The position numbers and the translations under genes are program-made. The notes under the pieces are model-generated. The model saw only the letters and a program-made list of their open reading frames with translations. It did not search any database and was not told the origin of the DNA. This document shows positions 52,056-60,765 of a stretch of 64,000 nt of DNA, piece by piece; positions within the stretch are counted from its first letter, which is position 1, and each line of letters opens with the position of its first letter. Origin of the DNA: Frateuria flava (lineage in GTDB: Bacteria > Pseudomonadota > Gammaproteobacteria > Xanthomonadales > Rhodanobacteraceae); the NCBI RefSeq assembly GCF_017837635.1, contig NZ_JAGJRS010000019.1, forward strand, positions 62,001 through 126,000, in the 5' to 3' direction.

Positions 52056-53135
52056 ATGAAAGTGTTGTTTGTGGGTAAGCGCTTCTACACCAATCGCGAT
52101 GCGCTGCGAGAAAAGTATGGGCGTATATGGAATTTGCCATGGCATTGGGCACAAGCTGGCGTGCCGACGCGTTTGTGGCTGGTTGATTACCACTCACGAG
52201 ATCTAGTGAGGAAGACCGAGGGCCAGCTTGACGTGGTCTCGACGCCAGTACGGACACTCTCGGTGTTCAAGCAGTATCTTCGGCAAAGCCGGCTTTCCTC
52301 GAAGCCGGACGTCGTCGTGGCCAGCGGAGACTGTTACATAGGGCTTTTGGCCTATCGCCTCGCCAGGCGGCTGAGGGCACGCTTCGTCTTCGACATCTAC
52401 GACAAATACGACGAGTTCGGTGCCTTTGCAACTCTACCGGGCTTCGACCCATACGATTTCCTGCTGCGCCGTGCGGATGCATGCATGTTCGCAAGCCGTG
52501 CGCTAATGGAGCGAACGGGCGAGAGGGTAAAAAAGTCCGTTCTGGTTCGAAACGGAATAGATACCAGCAACTTTTATCCGCGAGATATGCAGGCGTGCCG
52601 GACCGCTCTCGGGCTTCCTCTGGATGCTACGATCATCGGATATTTCGGTAGTCTGGACAAAGGGAGAGGAATCGACGATTTGCTTTCCGCCCGGCAGCGG
52701 TTGCTAGCGAGCGGATCGGACCTTCAAGTCCTGATCGGAGGCAAGCCACGAGCGGGCTTGGTTCTCGATGGCAGCGGCATTCACTATCTCGGTGATCTTC
52801 CATATCCCGATGTACCGCGTGCGCTGGCATGTTGCGATCTGCTGGCATTGCCTTATCGGCGCTCAGCCTATCTCGACATGGCTTCATCCTGCAAAATAGT
52901 CGAGTACATGGCCATGCAGCGGCCGATTGTCGCGACCCGTACACCCAACTTCACCGAAAACTTCATCGATATCGCCGCCCAGTTGGGTGGGCTCATGGCG
53001 GAACCGGGGGATCCGGCAGATCTTGCGCGGGCGATCTTGGATCAAACCGTGGCGCGAAAGGTTCTTCCCGCGCCAAGCGAGCTGGGTTGGGACGCTATCG
53101 CTTTGGCGGCGCGGACCGCCCTGTCTCTCATTTAG
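52056..53135 (+). CDS. GT-B glycosyltransferase (GT4-like)
   Basis: A 359-residue glycosyltransferase. It starts MKVLFVGKRFYTNRDALREKYGRIWNLPW; GYFGSLDKGRGIDDLL and DLLALPYRRSAYLDMASSCK-IVEYMAMQRP form the C-terminal nucleotide-sugar domain, with Glu at the E-x7-E position. It differs from the preceding GT4. The ATG at 52056 is chosen because the fold begins there; the frame stays open into the previous gene. The ribosome site is poor. It is the last plus-strand gene of the island and converges with the TagB/F-like gene. Confidence 0.85.
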   Translation: MKVLFVGKRFYTNRDALREKYGRIWNLPWHWAQAGVPTRLWLVDYHSRDLVRKTEGQLDVVSTPVRTLSVFKQYLRQSRLSSKPDVVVASGDCYIGLLAYRLARRLRARFVFDIYDKYDEFGAFATLPGFDPYDFLLRRADACMFASRALMERTGERVKKSVLVRNGIDTSNFYPRDMQACRTALGLPLDATIIGYFGSLDKGRGIDDLLSARQRLLASGSDLQVLIGGKPRAGLVLDGSGIHYLGDLPYPDVPRALACCDLLALPYRRSAYLDMASSCKIVEYMAMQRPIVATRTPNFTENFIDIAAQLGGLMAEPGDPADLARAILDQTVARKVLPAPSELGWDAIALAARTALSLI

Positions 53136-53189
53136 CCGGAAATCCCCGGTGGTTGTTTTTGCTGACGCATGCTGCGCGGGTGGACGCTA

Positions 53190-54557
53190 TTAACGCGACT
53201 TCAGTCGTCTCATCAGCCTGAGCAACTGGGGGCTCCCCTTAATGGCGTGAGCGACGGTCGCGCGGACGTTCTTGAATGCTCTGGCAACCATTGGGCTGCC
53301 GCGGCCTGCAAGCTTGCGGGTTCTTAGTTCTCGCAACAGGGCAGAGAGGCGATGCATTTCGGGGTAACCCTGCAGGGCTTGGCCCTCCGCCTCCCCGGAG
53401 GAGGCCATACTCTTGATCAATCTGACGACACGTTCTGACGAATGACCGTCTTCCCGTGGCAAGAATCGTGCGCGAGCCATGTCGCGGAGGGGCCTGCCAG
53501 GATCGACATGCTGTTGCAACGCCCCCAAGAATGAAATCACCTCTTCTGGAGAATCGGCCACGTCAATAAAAGGCAGAAGCGCCTGGCCTTCGTCGTTAAG
53601 CCCTTGTCCGGCTTGGTTCCGGAGATAGAGAAGCGGCTTCGCCGTGATCAAATATTCGATGAGGAACGAGCCGAGATCGGTGATGAGAGCACGCGATATT
53701 GCAAATGCATGTCGGTGGTCGCTGCGGACATCCAGGATGATGCCCGCAAGCCGCAATTCGTCCTTGAAATTTGCCAACGATCTTTCATCCAAGAGACCTG
53801 CGCGAAGGGCCGCAGGGAAGAGTCCCGGATGCGGGCGCCAAATGAGCGCGATATCGGGATTGTTCGCCGCAAAGGAAAAAACCTCAGGTCCGACGATATC
53901 GAAAGTAGAAAAGTCGGCGCTGCCTGTGTATTCAGCAGTGAAACTGAAGTGCGAGTTCCAAAGAACCGGGAGACGGTTCCCCACGGACGAAACCAGGTCG
54001 GGGTCGATCTCAAATTTGTCGAGGTTTTGCAGAGAGTCAAAGCGTGGTAGCCCCGTAACGTGCACATGTGCGCTCCCAGAGGGGCAGTACTTTGCGTACA
54101 TTTCCTTTTCTTCGCGCGAGCGTGCGATAACGGCTGTTGCGTGTACCTGGACCGGTTGCGCATACTGATGCAACCTGTTTTTGTAACCCGCCCCTACCAC
54201 TACGCCATACGGGACGTAAAGCGTCGCGCGCACCTTTTTCGCAACCTCTTTGAAGTGCAGTCCCGAGGGTCGCTCCCGATCATATGGGCTAGTGAATACA
54301 GCCACGTCGAATGCGAAATTGTCCCAGCGCTCGCGGTTTTCTTCCCATTCCGTGAAGGGAATACCGAGGCGGCCAAGCATGTCGCGTGTGATCTGCGCTT
54401 GCTGCTGGGACAATCGAAGATCTTCTGCGTTATAGGGCAGAAGCCATATCTCTGCATTGAACCCGGCGTCGGCGCAAATGAGATCCCAAATGCCGCTAAT
54501 GTTGGTCCAACTTTCGGCTCGCTGGAGTAAGAAGGCGACATTGACGCGAGCACTCAT
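53190..54557 (-). CDS. TagB/TagF-like (CDP-glycerol glycerophosphotransferase-type) transferase
   Basis: A 455-residue GT-B enzyme, weakly similar to teichoic-acid type transferases. The C-terminal half shows WRPHPGLFP (the conserved His motif), then RALITDLGSFLIEYLITAKPLLYL, close to the TagF pattern of acidic residue, SS/GS and small cleft. It has a long C-terminal helical tail (about residues 385-455), basic and perhaps membrane-associated. In Gram-negatives, homologues attach glycerol-phosphate or other phospho-groups to capsule and LPS. It overlaps the racemase-family gene by four bases. Substrate unknown. Confidence 0.72.
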   Translation of the reverse strand: MSARVNVAFLLQRAESWTNISGIWDLICADAGFNAEIWLLPYNAEDLRLSQQQAQITRDMLGRLGIPFTEWEENRERWDNFAFDVAVFTSPYDRERPSGLHFKEVAKKVRATLYVPYGVVVGAGYKNRLHQYAQPVQVHATAVIARSREEKEMYAKYCPSGSAHVHVTGLPRFDSLQNLDKFEIDPDLVSSVGNRLPVLWNSHFSFTAEYTGSADFSTFDIVGPEVFSFAANNPDIALIWRPHPGLFPAALRAGLLDERSLANFKDELRLAGIILDVRSDHRHAFAISRALITDLGSFLIEYLITAKPLLYLRNQAGQGLNDEGQALLPFIDVADSPEEVISFLGALQQHVDPGRPLRDMARARFLPREDGHSSERVVRLIKSMASSGEAEGQALQGYPEMHRLSALLRELRTRKLAGRGSPMVARAFKNVRATVAHAIKGSPQLLRLMRRLKSR

Positions 54558-55300
54558 GGCCCAATATGACCATTGGCAGTGTTCAATCCGTCGGGCATCG
54601 CAATAGTCAACGCCGCCGCGGCAAGTGCCGCGTTGGATTCGACTACGTTAGGGAAGAGATCAGCCGCCAGCGGAAGCGCTGAAGACAATTCCGTGCAACC
54701 GAGTATTAATCCGTCGACGCCCCTTTTACGCAGCGACCTGAACAGTTCTGCCAGATCCGCCAGCATGGACTCAGATATCCGACTGGTGGTCTTTACTTGT
54801 TCGATTGCTTGGGCGACCAAGTCCGCCTCAGTTTCCGAGAGCCTCGCAACAGCTATGCCTCCGGCCGCTAGCAAATTCTCGTAGAGACCGCTTGAGCGCA
54901 GCGAGGCCCCGCCCAAAATAGCCACAAGTTGAGCTTGCTTGCGCGCCATTTCGTCAACGCAGGCCTGCGCGATATGAGGGACAGGAACAGGCGGGCAATT
55001 GGCCCACCGTGCGTAATAAATATGCGCCGTATTGCAGGTCACCACGACCACGTTGGCGCCGGCGTCAGCCAATCGACGAATACTTTGTTCGATGGCGAAC
55101 GAAAAATCCTCCTCCCCCAGCTCAAAATGACGACCACGACTGGGTATTTTTGTATTGATATCGACCAGTACACGCGGGTAGTGCCAGTCTTTTGTGGCGG
55201 TGACCATGCCGTAGAGAGTCTTGCAAAAATCTAGAGTCGACCAGGGCGCTACTCCAACCACGCCAATTACACCCTCTTGTTTGACGATCGTCGGTCGCAT
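54554..55300 (-). CDS. Aspartate/glutamate racemase-family protein
   Basis: A 248-residue cofactor-independent racemase fold. The two catalytic Cys are kept: Cys89 in VVTCNTAH and Cys202 in LILGCTELS. The N-terminal part GVIGVVGVAPWSTLDFCKTLY begins with the usual Gly-rich loop. Family members racemise Asp or Glu, or act on maleate, hydantoin and similar compounds; the exact substrate cannot be told. The position between a nucleotidyltransferase and a TagB/F-like transferase hints that it makes a D-amino acid or similar acid for the glycan decoration. Confidence 0.85.
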   Translation of the reverse strand: MRPTIVKQEGVIGVVGVAPWSTLDFCKTLYGMVTATKDWHYPRVLVDINTKIPSRGRHFELGEEDFSFAIEQSIRRLADAGANVVVVTCNTAHIYYARWANCPPVPVPHIAQACVDEMARKQAQLVAILGGASLRSSGLYENLLAAGGIAVARLSETEADLVAQAIEQVKTTSRISESMLADLAELFRSLRKRGVDGLILGCTELSSALPLAADLFPNVVESNAALAAAALTIAMPDGLNTANGHIGP

Positions 55301-55310
55301 AATGACGTTC

Positions 55311-55970
55311 CTAAATAGTCCGAACGAACGATTCCGCTTGTTTCAGGTCGGAGGGAGTATCGATCTCACAAAGATCCAACATGGCGGCCGGGAGCGGCAA
55401 TAGGGGGATGAGAGCCTCATACACGAACCCGTCGGCGGATGCGACGAGGTCAGGAGGGCCAGCTACGACATTTGCCCACTCGTAAGGTTGGGCCAATTCA
55501 CGTGTAAATCCATTGGCGCTCAAGGGTTGCTGGGGGTTGCATGATGTCTGGACGAAGACGGCTTGTTCGCTTTTTGCGCGGGTAACCCCGAGCAGAACGT
55601 CAGACTCTTGAGCCTTCGTTACGAAGTTCGCGATTGATGCCTCCGAGATCAAAAGATCGCCGTCAAGGAACAGTACCTTTCTCCTGAGGCCGCGGGCTCC
55701 ACAGGTCATGCTCGCTGCGGTGTTGGTGGTACGGAACTCCGGATTTCGAACGATAACCACGTTGCGGTGGAAGCGGGCGCAATGATCAATGATCAACTCT
55801 TCCCGGTAGCCAACTACTACGTGGATGCTGGGAACGTGCTTCTCGAGCACCGCAATCAGTCGGCTCAGAACAGTGGTCCCCTCGATTTCCAACATGCATT
55901 TTGGCATGCCTAAGCCGAGGCGGGAGCCAAGGCCGGCCGCGGCTATTACAGCGCCTTCAACAGGTTGCAT
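55311..55970 (-). CDS. Nucleotidyltransferase (NTP_transf_3, LicC/phosphocholine cytidylyltransferase-like)
   Basis: A 219-residue enzyme expected to activate a small phosphorylated molecule with CTP or another NTP. The Gly-rich loop AAAGLGSRLGLGMPK is at residues 10-24, NPEFRTTNTAASM has the TN motif seen in LicC-type cytidylyltransferases, and FLDGDLL supplies the metal Asp. It overlaps the upstream HAD gene by 25 bases. The product is probably CDP-linked; sugar-1-phosphate substrates are less likely because the protein is short and lacks a clear sugar motif. Confidence 0.8.
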   Translation of the reverse strand: MQPVEGAVIAAAGLGSRLGLGMPKCMLEIEGTTVLSRLIAVLEKHVPSIHVVVGYREELIIDHCARFHRNVVIVRNPEFRTTNTAASMTCGARGLRRKVLFLDGDLLISEASIANFVTKAQESDVLLGVTRAKSEQAVFVQTSCNPQQPLSANGFTRELAQPYEWANVVAGPPDLVASADGFVYEALIPLLPLPAAMLDLCEIDTPSDLKQAESFVRTI

Positions 55971-56548
55971 AGTGTGTTTCCATCATGAACGACGTAATGT
56001 GCTGCGGAGGTGGCTGCGGGGGTTGGCGAGTGCACACCACCGAAGGCGATCCCAATGTCTGCGGCGGCCAACATCGGAACATCGTTGGCCCCATCCCCGA
56101 TAGCCACAATCCGGACTGCCGCTTCCGCGCCACGCAAATCAGCGATCACGCGGCCCTTGTTGAGTACGTGGACCAGTTTGAGCCTTTCCTCGCCAAATTG
56201 AGCTTTCGAGGAAAAAGTCCTGCAACCTAATTGGCTTACTAAAGGTCCGATCCACACGTCGAGATTGCCGGTGACGACGAAGCATTCTTCCGGATGTCGT
56301 CGTATAAAGTTGGCGATCGCGGGGTCCAAGGGGATGGCCGCAATAATCGAGTGCACACGATCGATAGGGACCTGGCCTATCAAAAGGCAGCGAAGACGAA
56401 GCGAGTCTTCAAAGGAGATCAGACCCTCCATCGTGATCCTCGTGAGCGTCGCCATTTCGTCCGCAATGCCCATCTCCGACGCGATGCACGGCAGAACTTC
56501 GGTTGTGGTGATCGTGCCGTCCAAATCGAAGCAGTAGAGGGTCTTCAT
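55946..56548 (-). CDS. HAD-IB family phosphatase (phosphoserine phosphatase-like)
   Basis: A 200-residue HAD hydrolase. Motif I DLDGT has nucleophile Asp8 and acid/base Asp10, motif II is VVTGN, and motif III/IV GDGANDVPML. The cap is the small SerB-type helical cap. It probably removes phosphate from a small metabolite such as phosphoserine, a phosphoglycerate derivative or a sugar phosphate. The ATG at 56548 shares a base with the stop of the methyltransferase, and the end overlaps the nucleotidyltransferase by 25 bases, which indicates close co-expression. Confidence 0.85.
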   Translation of the reverse strand: MKTLYCFDLDGTITTTEVLPCIASEMGIADEMATLTRITMEGLISFEDSLRLRCLLIGQVPIDRVHSIIAAIPLDPAIANFIRRHPEECFVVTGNLDVWIGPLVSQLGCRTFSSKAQFGEERLKLVHVLNKGRVIADLRGAEAAVRIVAIGDGANDVPMLAAADIGIAFGGVHSPTPAATSAAHYVVHDGNTLCNLLKAL

Positions 56549-57300
56549 CAGTCCCTCTCCAAAACAAGCAAGCGCTGCCGTGTTTCACTCCTGTTATTGA
56601 GATCAGCATCCTGGAAGAGGTCTTCTGCACCGGCAGTTCTGAACCCTCGATCAAAAAGGGAATGGTTCGCGAGGTGAATGATCTCCTTTTCGGTCCGGTA
56701 GATCGCGTTGTAGGTCTGGTCCATTTCTTCCGAGTAGTGGTCTTTGATCGTGAGTCGTTGCTCGATCCCCATCGGCTCGCGGATCAAGATTTTTGCACTC
56801 GTCGAGCACGCCGCCTCGAAGCATCGGAATGCGCTGGCGACTTCTTCGTCGTTGAGGTACATCAGCACGCCGGCGCACAGTATGCGATCGAACGGTTCCC
56901 TCTCCCCTAGTGACGCGAGCGAAAAATCATCCGCCGAGCCCACCGAGAAGCGAACTGATGAGGACGCGTAATGCGTGCGAGCGTAGGTCACCAGGCCTTC
57001 ACTCACATCGATGCCGTGATACGCGCGGCATAGCGAAGCGACCTGGGAGGTCCAGCGGCCGGTCCCGCAGCCTATATCGAGTAGGCGCTGCGAGCCTTCA
57101 AGTTGCAGCAGCGGCGTGAGTCGTTCTTTTTCGAGTGAGTCGCGACGCTCTGCAAGGTTGGCATGCTTGTCCTGATAGATGACCGCTCTGACGGGGCCTA
57201 GTTTTTCTATCTTCGAGGCGCGCTCCTCGAAGAAATCGACGATGGCCTGCCTATCAATCTCCGGGGCTGAGCCGTCGGATGCGGAAAACGTTCGAGACAT
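56548..57300 (-). CDS. Class I SAM-dependent methyltransferase
   Basis: A 250-residue enzyme with motif I LLDIGCGTGRW (about residue 73), YHGIDVSEGLV and GEREPFDRILCAGVLMYL. The late part EKEIIHLANHSLFDRGF resembles small-molecule methyltransferases. The target is unknown; it may methylate the glycan or its phospho-substituent. It starts 142 bases after the flippase stop, so it may begin a second transcript. Island-type base composition. Confidence 0.85.
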   Translation of the reverse strand: MSRTFSASDGSAPEIDRQAIVDFFEERASKIEKLGPVRAVIYQDKHANLAERRDSLEKERLTPLLQLEGSQRLLDIGCGTGRWTSQVASLCRAYHGIDVSEGLVTYARTHYASSSVRFSVGSADDFSLASLGEREPFDRILCAGVLMYLNDEEVASAFRCFEAACSTSAKILIREPMGIEQRLTIKDHYSEEMDQTYNAIYRTEKEIIHLANHSLFDRGFRTAGAEDLFQDADLNNRSETRQRLLVLERD

Positions 57301-57425
57301 CGTCTACTCCAATCGTCGGATGCTGGCCCCGCCCGTGCTAGGCGGACGATTACCACAGTAAGTCACCGTCCCCCTATAGCCGCGACGGCAGAAGTTCGTT
57401 CCGGAAAGCTGGCTTGCCAACACGG

Positions 57426-57441
57426 GCGCTCCCCGGAGCGC
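57426..57441 (-). terminator. Hairpin just after the flippase stop
   Basis: GCGCTCC (57426-57432) pairs with GGAGCGC (57435-57441) around CC, directly downstream of the flippase stop on the minus strand. There is no T-run after it, so termination is uncertain. Confidence 0.3.
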
Positions 57442-57442
57442 G

Positions 57443-58738
57443 CTACTTGCTCCCTCTGGGAGCACTGGCCGCGGGTCTGGCAGTAAGCCAGGCGAGCGAC
57501 CAAAGGATCGTGCATGTTCCTGCCATCGCGAGGCTGATTGTCACGCAGGCGCCAAGCAGTTGGTAGCGAGGAATAATCAGCCATGACAAAAGGCACAACA
57601 ACCCCACCCCACTAGCTTGAGAAAGTAGACGAAGGTGGCGCCTGTGGCTTGCTATCAGAACGTTGCATGCAATTGCGTTGAGGCCGTAGGCAAGAGGAAC
57701 AGCAGCCATCCATCGCGCGGCCCGTGAGGCATCTTCGAATGCCGGGCCAAGCAGCCAAGGTAGAACGTGGGCAAGCAGCCACATGATCGGTATGGCAACT
57801 AAGCCGTAGGCGAGGCCGCAAAGAAAAAGCACCTCAACGAATCGCCTCTGGCTTTTTTGGACATCTAGCTTGAATAACTTAGGCAACGCAGCCATCGAGA
57901 GCGAGGTCACCGGTAGGGTCAACACGGCGACTAGCCGAAAAGCCGATGTATAGACGCCGGCCACCTCCGCTCCTGCGTATCTCAACACCAGACTCTTGTC
58001 CAACGACGTCAAAGCCAGGTCTACAACGCGAACCAGCGAAAAGCCCATGCCCTCGGCGAGGTCTCGCTTCGACATTGAGAGCCCGGCCTTATTCGGTCGA
58101 AGGCGGGAATGGACAGTCCATATCCCTGCCACCATCGAGCAAACCGCAAGTGTCGCGTGGAAAGGAGCGTAGGTTTGCAACGTACGGGGTAATCCACTAA
58201 ACCAAAATACAAGAATCGCCAGAATATTCCCTATTGGCACCAACGTGTACATGCCGCCGGCCCAGCCAAAGCGCTCGCGCGTCTGGAACGCGTAGCTGCA
58301 CACGATGGTCAACGGAAAACAAATAAGCTCCGGTATCCCTATCGCCAACATCGTCTGAAGATCGAGCGACGTGGTCGTAACCGTCCTGGCGAGCGGAATG
58401 AAGCCGAGCAGCAAGGCTGTCCCAGTGACGACCACCATCAATACCGCGCGTCGCCACGCGGGACCAAATTGGTTTGGCTCCCGCGTTGCGTCTTGGAGCA
58501 TGACTAAGCCAAAGCCAAGGCCGGACAACGCGCCAAGCGCTGACGCGACTCCCGCCACGCCGGCAAAACTTCCATATCCTTGAGGGCCCAATGTCCGAGC
58601 GATCGCAACGGCCCACAGCGCCTGGCTCGAGGCCCTGATGGCAAGCCAAGCCGAGGCTACCGCCGTGTTCGTGGCTAGTGGATTGCCGCGAAGTGTCGGT
58701 ACCAACCCCCAGGGCGCGCGTCGTATACCCAGCCTCAT
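57443..58738 (-). CDS. Polysaccharide flippase (Wzx/MATE-like)
   Basis: A 431-residue membrane protein with about twelve hydrophobic segments and the oligosaccharide-flippase architecture: an N-terminal ARTLGPQGYGSFAGVAGVASALGALSGLGFG and repeated helices with EGMGFSLVRVVDLALTSLDKSLV and VAGVYTSAFRLVAVLTLPVTSLSMAALPKLF. It would move lipid-linked glycan across the inner membrane. It overlaps the upstream GT-C gene by four bases (ATGA). No Wzy-type polymerase is recognisable, so short glycans are likely. Confidence 0.85.
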   Translation of the reverse strand: MRLGIRRAPWGLVPTLRGNPLATNTAVASAWLAIRASSQALWAVAIARTLGPQGYGSFAGVAGVASALGALSGLGFGLVMLQDATREPNQFGPAWRRAVLMVVVTGTALLLGFIPLARTVTTTSLDLQTMLAIGIPELICFPLTIVCSYAFQTRERFGWAGGMYTLVPIGNILAILVFWFSGLPRTLQTYAPFHATLAVCSMVAGIWTVHSRLRPNKAGLSMSKRDLAEGMGFSLVRVVDLALTSLDKSLVLRYAGAEVAGVYTSAFRLVAVLTLPVTSLSMAALPKLFKLDVQKSQRRFVEVLFLCGLAYGLVAIPIMWLLAHVLPWLLGPAFEDASRAARWMAAVPLAYGLNAIACNVLIASHRRHLRLLSQASGVGLLCLLSWLIIPRYQLLGACVTISLAMAGTCTILWSLAWLTARPAASAPRGSK

Positions 58739-60765
58739 GGCTCCGCTTGCGCAGAAGATGTCCGGACTCTCGAAGGTTCGGGGATCGAACCGATTAGTTT
58801 TCGTAACCGCTGGATGTCCTCCGACAGACGGCCGCCGATGTTGAGCCTTTTCAACGAGCGTAGTTGCTCGGTGGCTTGCAGCTTCTTGCCTTGTGCCACA
58901 AGCATGTGAACGAGTGTGATGTGATAGGCGGGCTCCATTGGCTGGGCTTCCACCGCCGCGGCAGCCATTTGTTCACCCAGTTCGCGATCATCCAGAACGT
59001 TCCAGGCGTAGTCCCCATACGTCGCGAGTAGCCTCGCCGACGGGCGGGGATGTGAAAGCGCAGCTTGGAACGCATTGATCATGAGCTCCTTAGGCAATGC
59101 GCACAGCCGTTCAATCTGGCACTTGGTCAGTGATCCAAGCGAGCTTTCGTCTTGTACACCTGGCTTCCTCGATGCCAATTTTTCGACGAGGCTGTCCCAC
59201 CATTCATCGCGGAATGGGCGATGCAAACGAGCGTTCATGAAAATTAGCGCTTGCTCGGGAAGGATCGAACTGTCGGGCAACTGCATCGCTCGCTCGAGTG
59301 GTGCGTAGGCTTGATCTGTAAAGAACGAGTTCGGGTCGTAATGCGAGTAGATGATGTACGTGCGCCCTAGTTCGTATTGGGCGCGCGGTGACTCTGGTGC
59401 ACGCGCCGCCAATTCCTGCGCCAGGCTTAGCGGATTGCCCCACGCGATGGCGGTCATCGCGGTTTCCCCCGTCCAAAGCAGCATTAGTCCTGCCAAAAGG
59501 ACGTATCGGGGCATCGACAGGGGCAGGGGGCGGTCAAACGCAACGTTGTCAGGACTGCCCGGTTCGGCAGGTTTGCCCAGGGACATGCGCGGTGCGGCGA
59601 GCAGCGGAACGAGCGCTAGCAGCAGACCAAAGCTAGCGAAGTAATTTCGATGCTCGTAGATGAGCTCGAGCGGGAGGATAGTGCCGGTGAGCAGATGACA
59701 CGCCAGATAGAAGGCCAAGCCGAGCGAGGCCAAACGATTGCGGTGACGCAGGATCCAAGTTCCGAAAATGAACGCGGCCAGGAAGCCTATGCTGGCGAGC
59801 GTCGTCCAAGGTTTCAGCAAGCCGGTCGAAATGCGGAAGTCGTCGTGATAGAACGACAGTGCGCCGGGCGTGGGTAGCAGTGTCCAGCCTATGTAGTCGG
59901 TGACGATCCTTGCCTCGCTGAGCAGGCGGGTACCGAGCGTGAAGTCGCGCGTCGCCCAAGCGGAAGGCCGGAGCAGCCCCGGCACCAGCCAGGCCAGGCC
60001 CGACAGCATTGGCAGCAGGAGCACCAGGACGAACAACAGCAACAGTCCCCGATGTCTCGCCGGTTCCTGGGCGTTACTCACACGAGCGAACTGGAACACG
60101 ATCCACTCGACGAGAAACGCATACAGCGGCAACATCACCGCCGTTTCTTTAGCAAGCAGTCCGATGGCGGTGGGTAGTAGCACGCTTGCGATGCAAAGCC
60201 AGATGCCCCGACGGCCGGCCATCATGCATCGCCGGCCCGCGACGTATCCAAGCAGGCCAATCAGCACGAACAGGTTGGCCAAGCTTTCCATGCGCTGGAC
60301 GATATAAAGCACCGCCGTGAGATTGATCGGCAGGAGCATCCAGCCGGCCGCAATGAGCACCGCAAGCAACCCCGCCCGATTGCTCGGCTTTGCCCCAGTA
60401 GATTCCGCGGTGGCTCGCAGCAACGCCAGGGACAGCAGGTAGACCATCCACCCGTTAAGCAAATGGATGGCCAGGTTCGTCAGCTTCCAGGTGAACGGAG
60501 CCAGTCCGGTTACTAGATAGTTGGCCGCGAAACTTAACGAGGCGAGTGGCCGCTTGAACTCGCTTGATGGAGAAGACAGCGCCGCGCGCGCCAGGTTGGA
60601 AACGCTCGCGTCGGCGATCTGCAGGCCGTGGTTGTCAACAATGTTCGGATAGTCGTCGAACAGAAAAGCACCGGAAAGTCCGGGCCAGTAGGCTGCGGTA
60701 CAGAGGACGAATGCCATGGCCATCAGCCAGAGGCTGCGGTTGCGAAGGCAGGAGGGGAGGTTCAT
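58735..60765 (-). CDS. Multi-membrane GT-C-type glycosyltransferase with C-terminal TPR-like region (paralogue 2)
   Basis: A 676-residue protein with about ten to twelve membrane helices over residues 10-450, then a soluble helical C-terminus (about 455-676). The first loop has AFLFDDYPNI with Asp37-Asp38, the position of the catalytic acids in GT-C enzymes such as PMT and TMTC. LEQLIYEHRNY-type sequence (ELIYEHRNYFAS near 375) matches the paralogue. It is about one-third identical by eye in these motifs to the next gene. Bacterial TMTC-like and TfpW-type proteins near pilA are pilin glycosyltransferases or candidates, so I infer a pilin-glycosylation role. It overlaps both neighbours by four bases. 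Confidence 0.75.
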   Translation of the reverse strand: MNLPSCLRNRSLWLMAMAFVLCTAAYWPGLSGAFLFDDYPNIVDNHGLQIADASVSNLARAALSSPSSEFKRPLASLSFAANYLVTGLAPFTWKLTNLAIHLLNGWMVYLLSLALLRATAESTGAKPSNRAGLLAVLIAAGWMLLPINLTAVLYIVQRMESLANLFVLIGLLGYVAGRRCMMAGRRGIWLCIASVLLPTAIGLLAKETAVMLPLYAFLVEWIVFQFARVSNAQEPARHRGLLLLFVLVLLLPMLSGLAWLVPGLLRPSAWATRDFTLGTRLLSEARIVTDYIGWTLLPTPGALSFYHDDFRISTGLLKPWTTLASIGFLAAFIFGTWILRHRNRLASLGLAFYLACHLLTGTILPLELIYEHRNYFASFGLLLALVPLLAAPRMSLGKPAEPGSPDNVAFDRPLPLSMPRYVLLAGLMLLWTGETAMTAIAWGNPLSLAQELAARAPESPRAQYELGRTYIIYSHYDPNSFFTDQAYAPLERAMQLPDSSILPEQALIFMNARLHRPFRDEWWDSLVEKLASRKPGVQDESSLGSLTKCQIERLCALPKELMINAFQAALSHPRPSARLLATYGDYAWNVLDDRELGEQMAAAAVEAQPMEPAYHITLVHMLVAQGKKLQATEQLRSLKRLNIGGRLSEDIQRLRKLIGSIPEPSRVRTSSAQAEP

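Noticed and set aside
53190-54557. Wall teichoic acid synthesis
   Set aside because: The TagB/F-like fold is present, but the genome is clearly Gram-negative and no other tag gene exists; transfer of a phospho-group to a glycan is more sensible.
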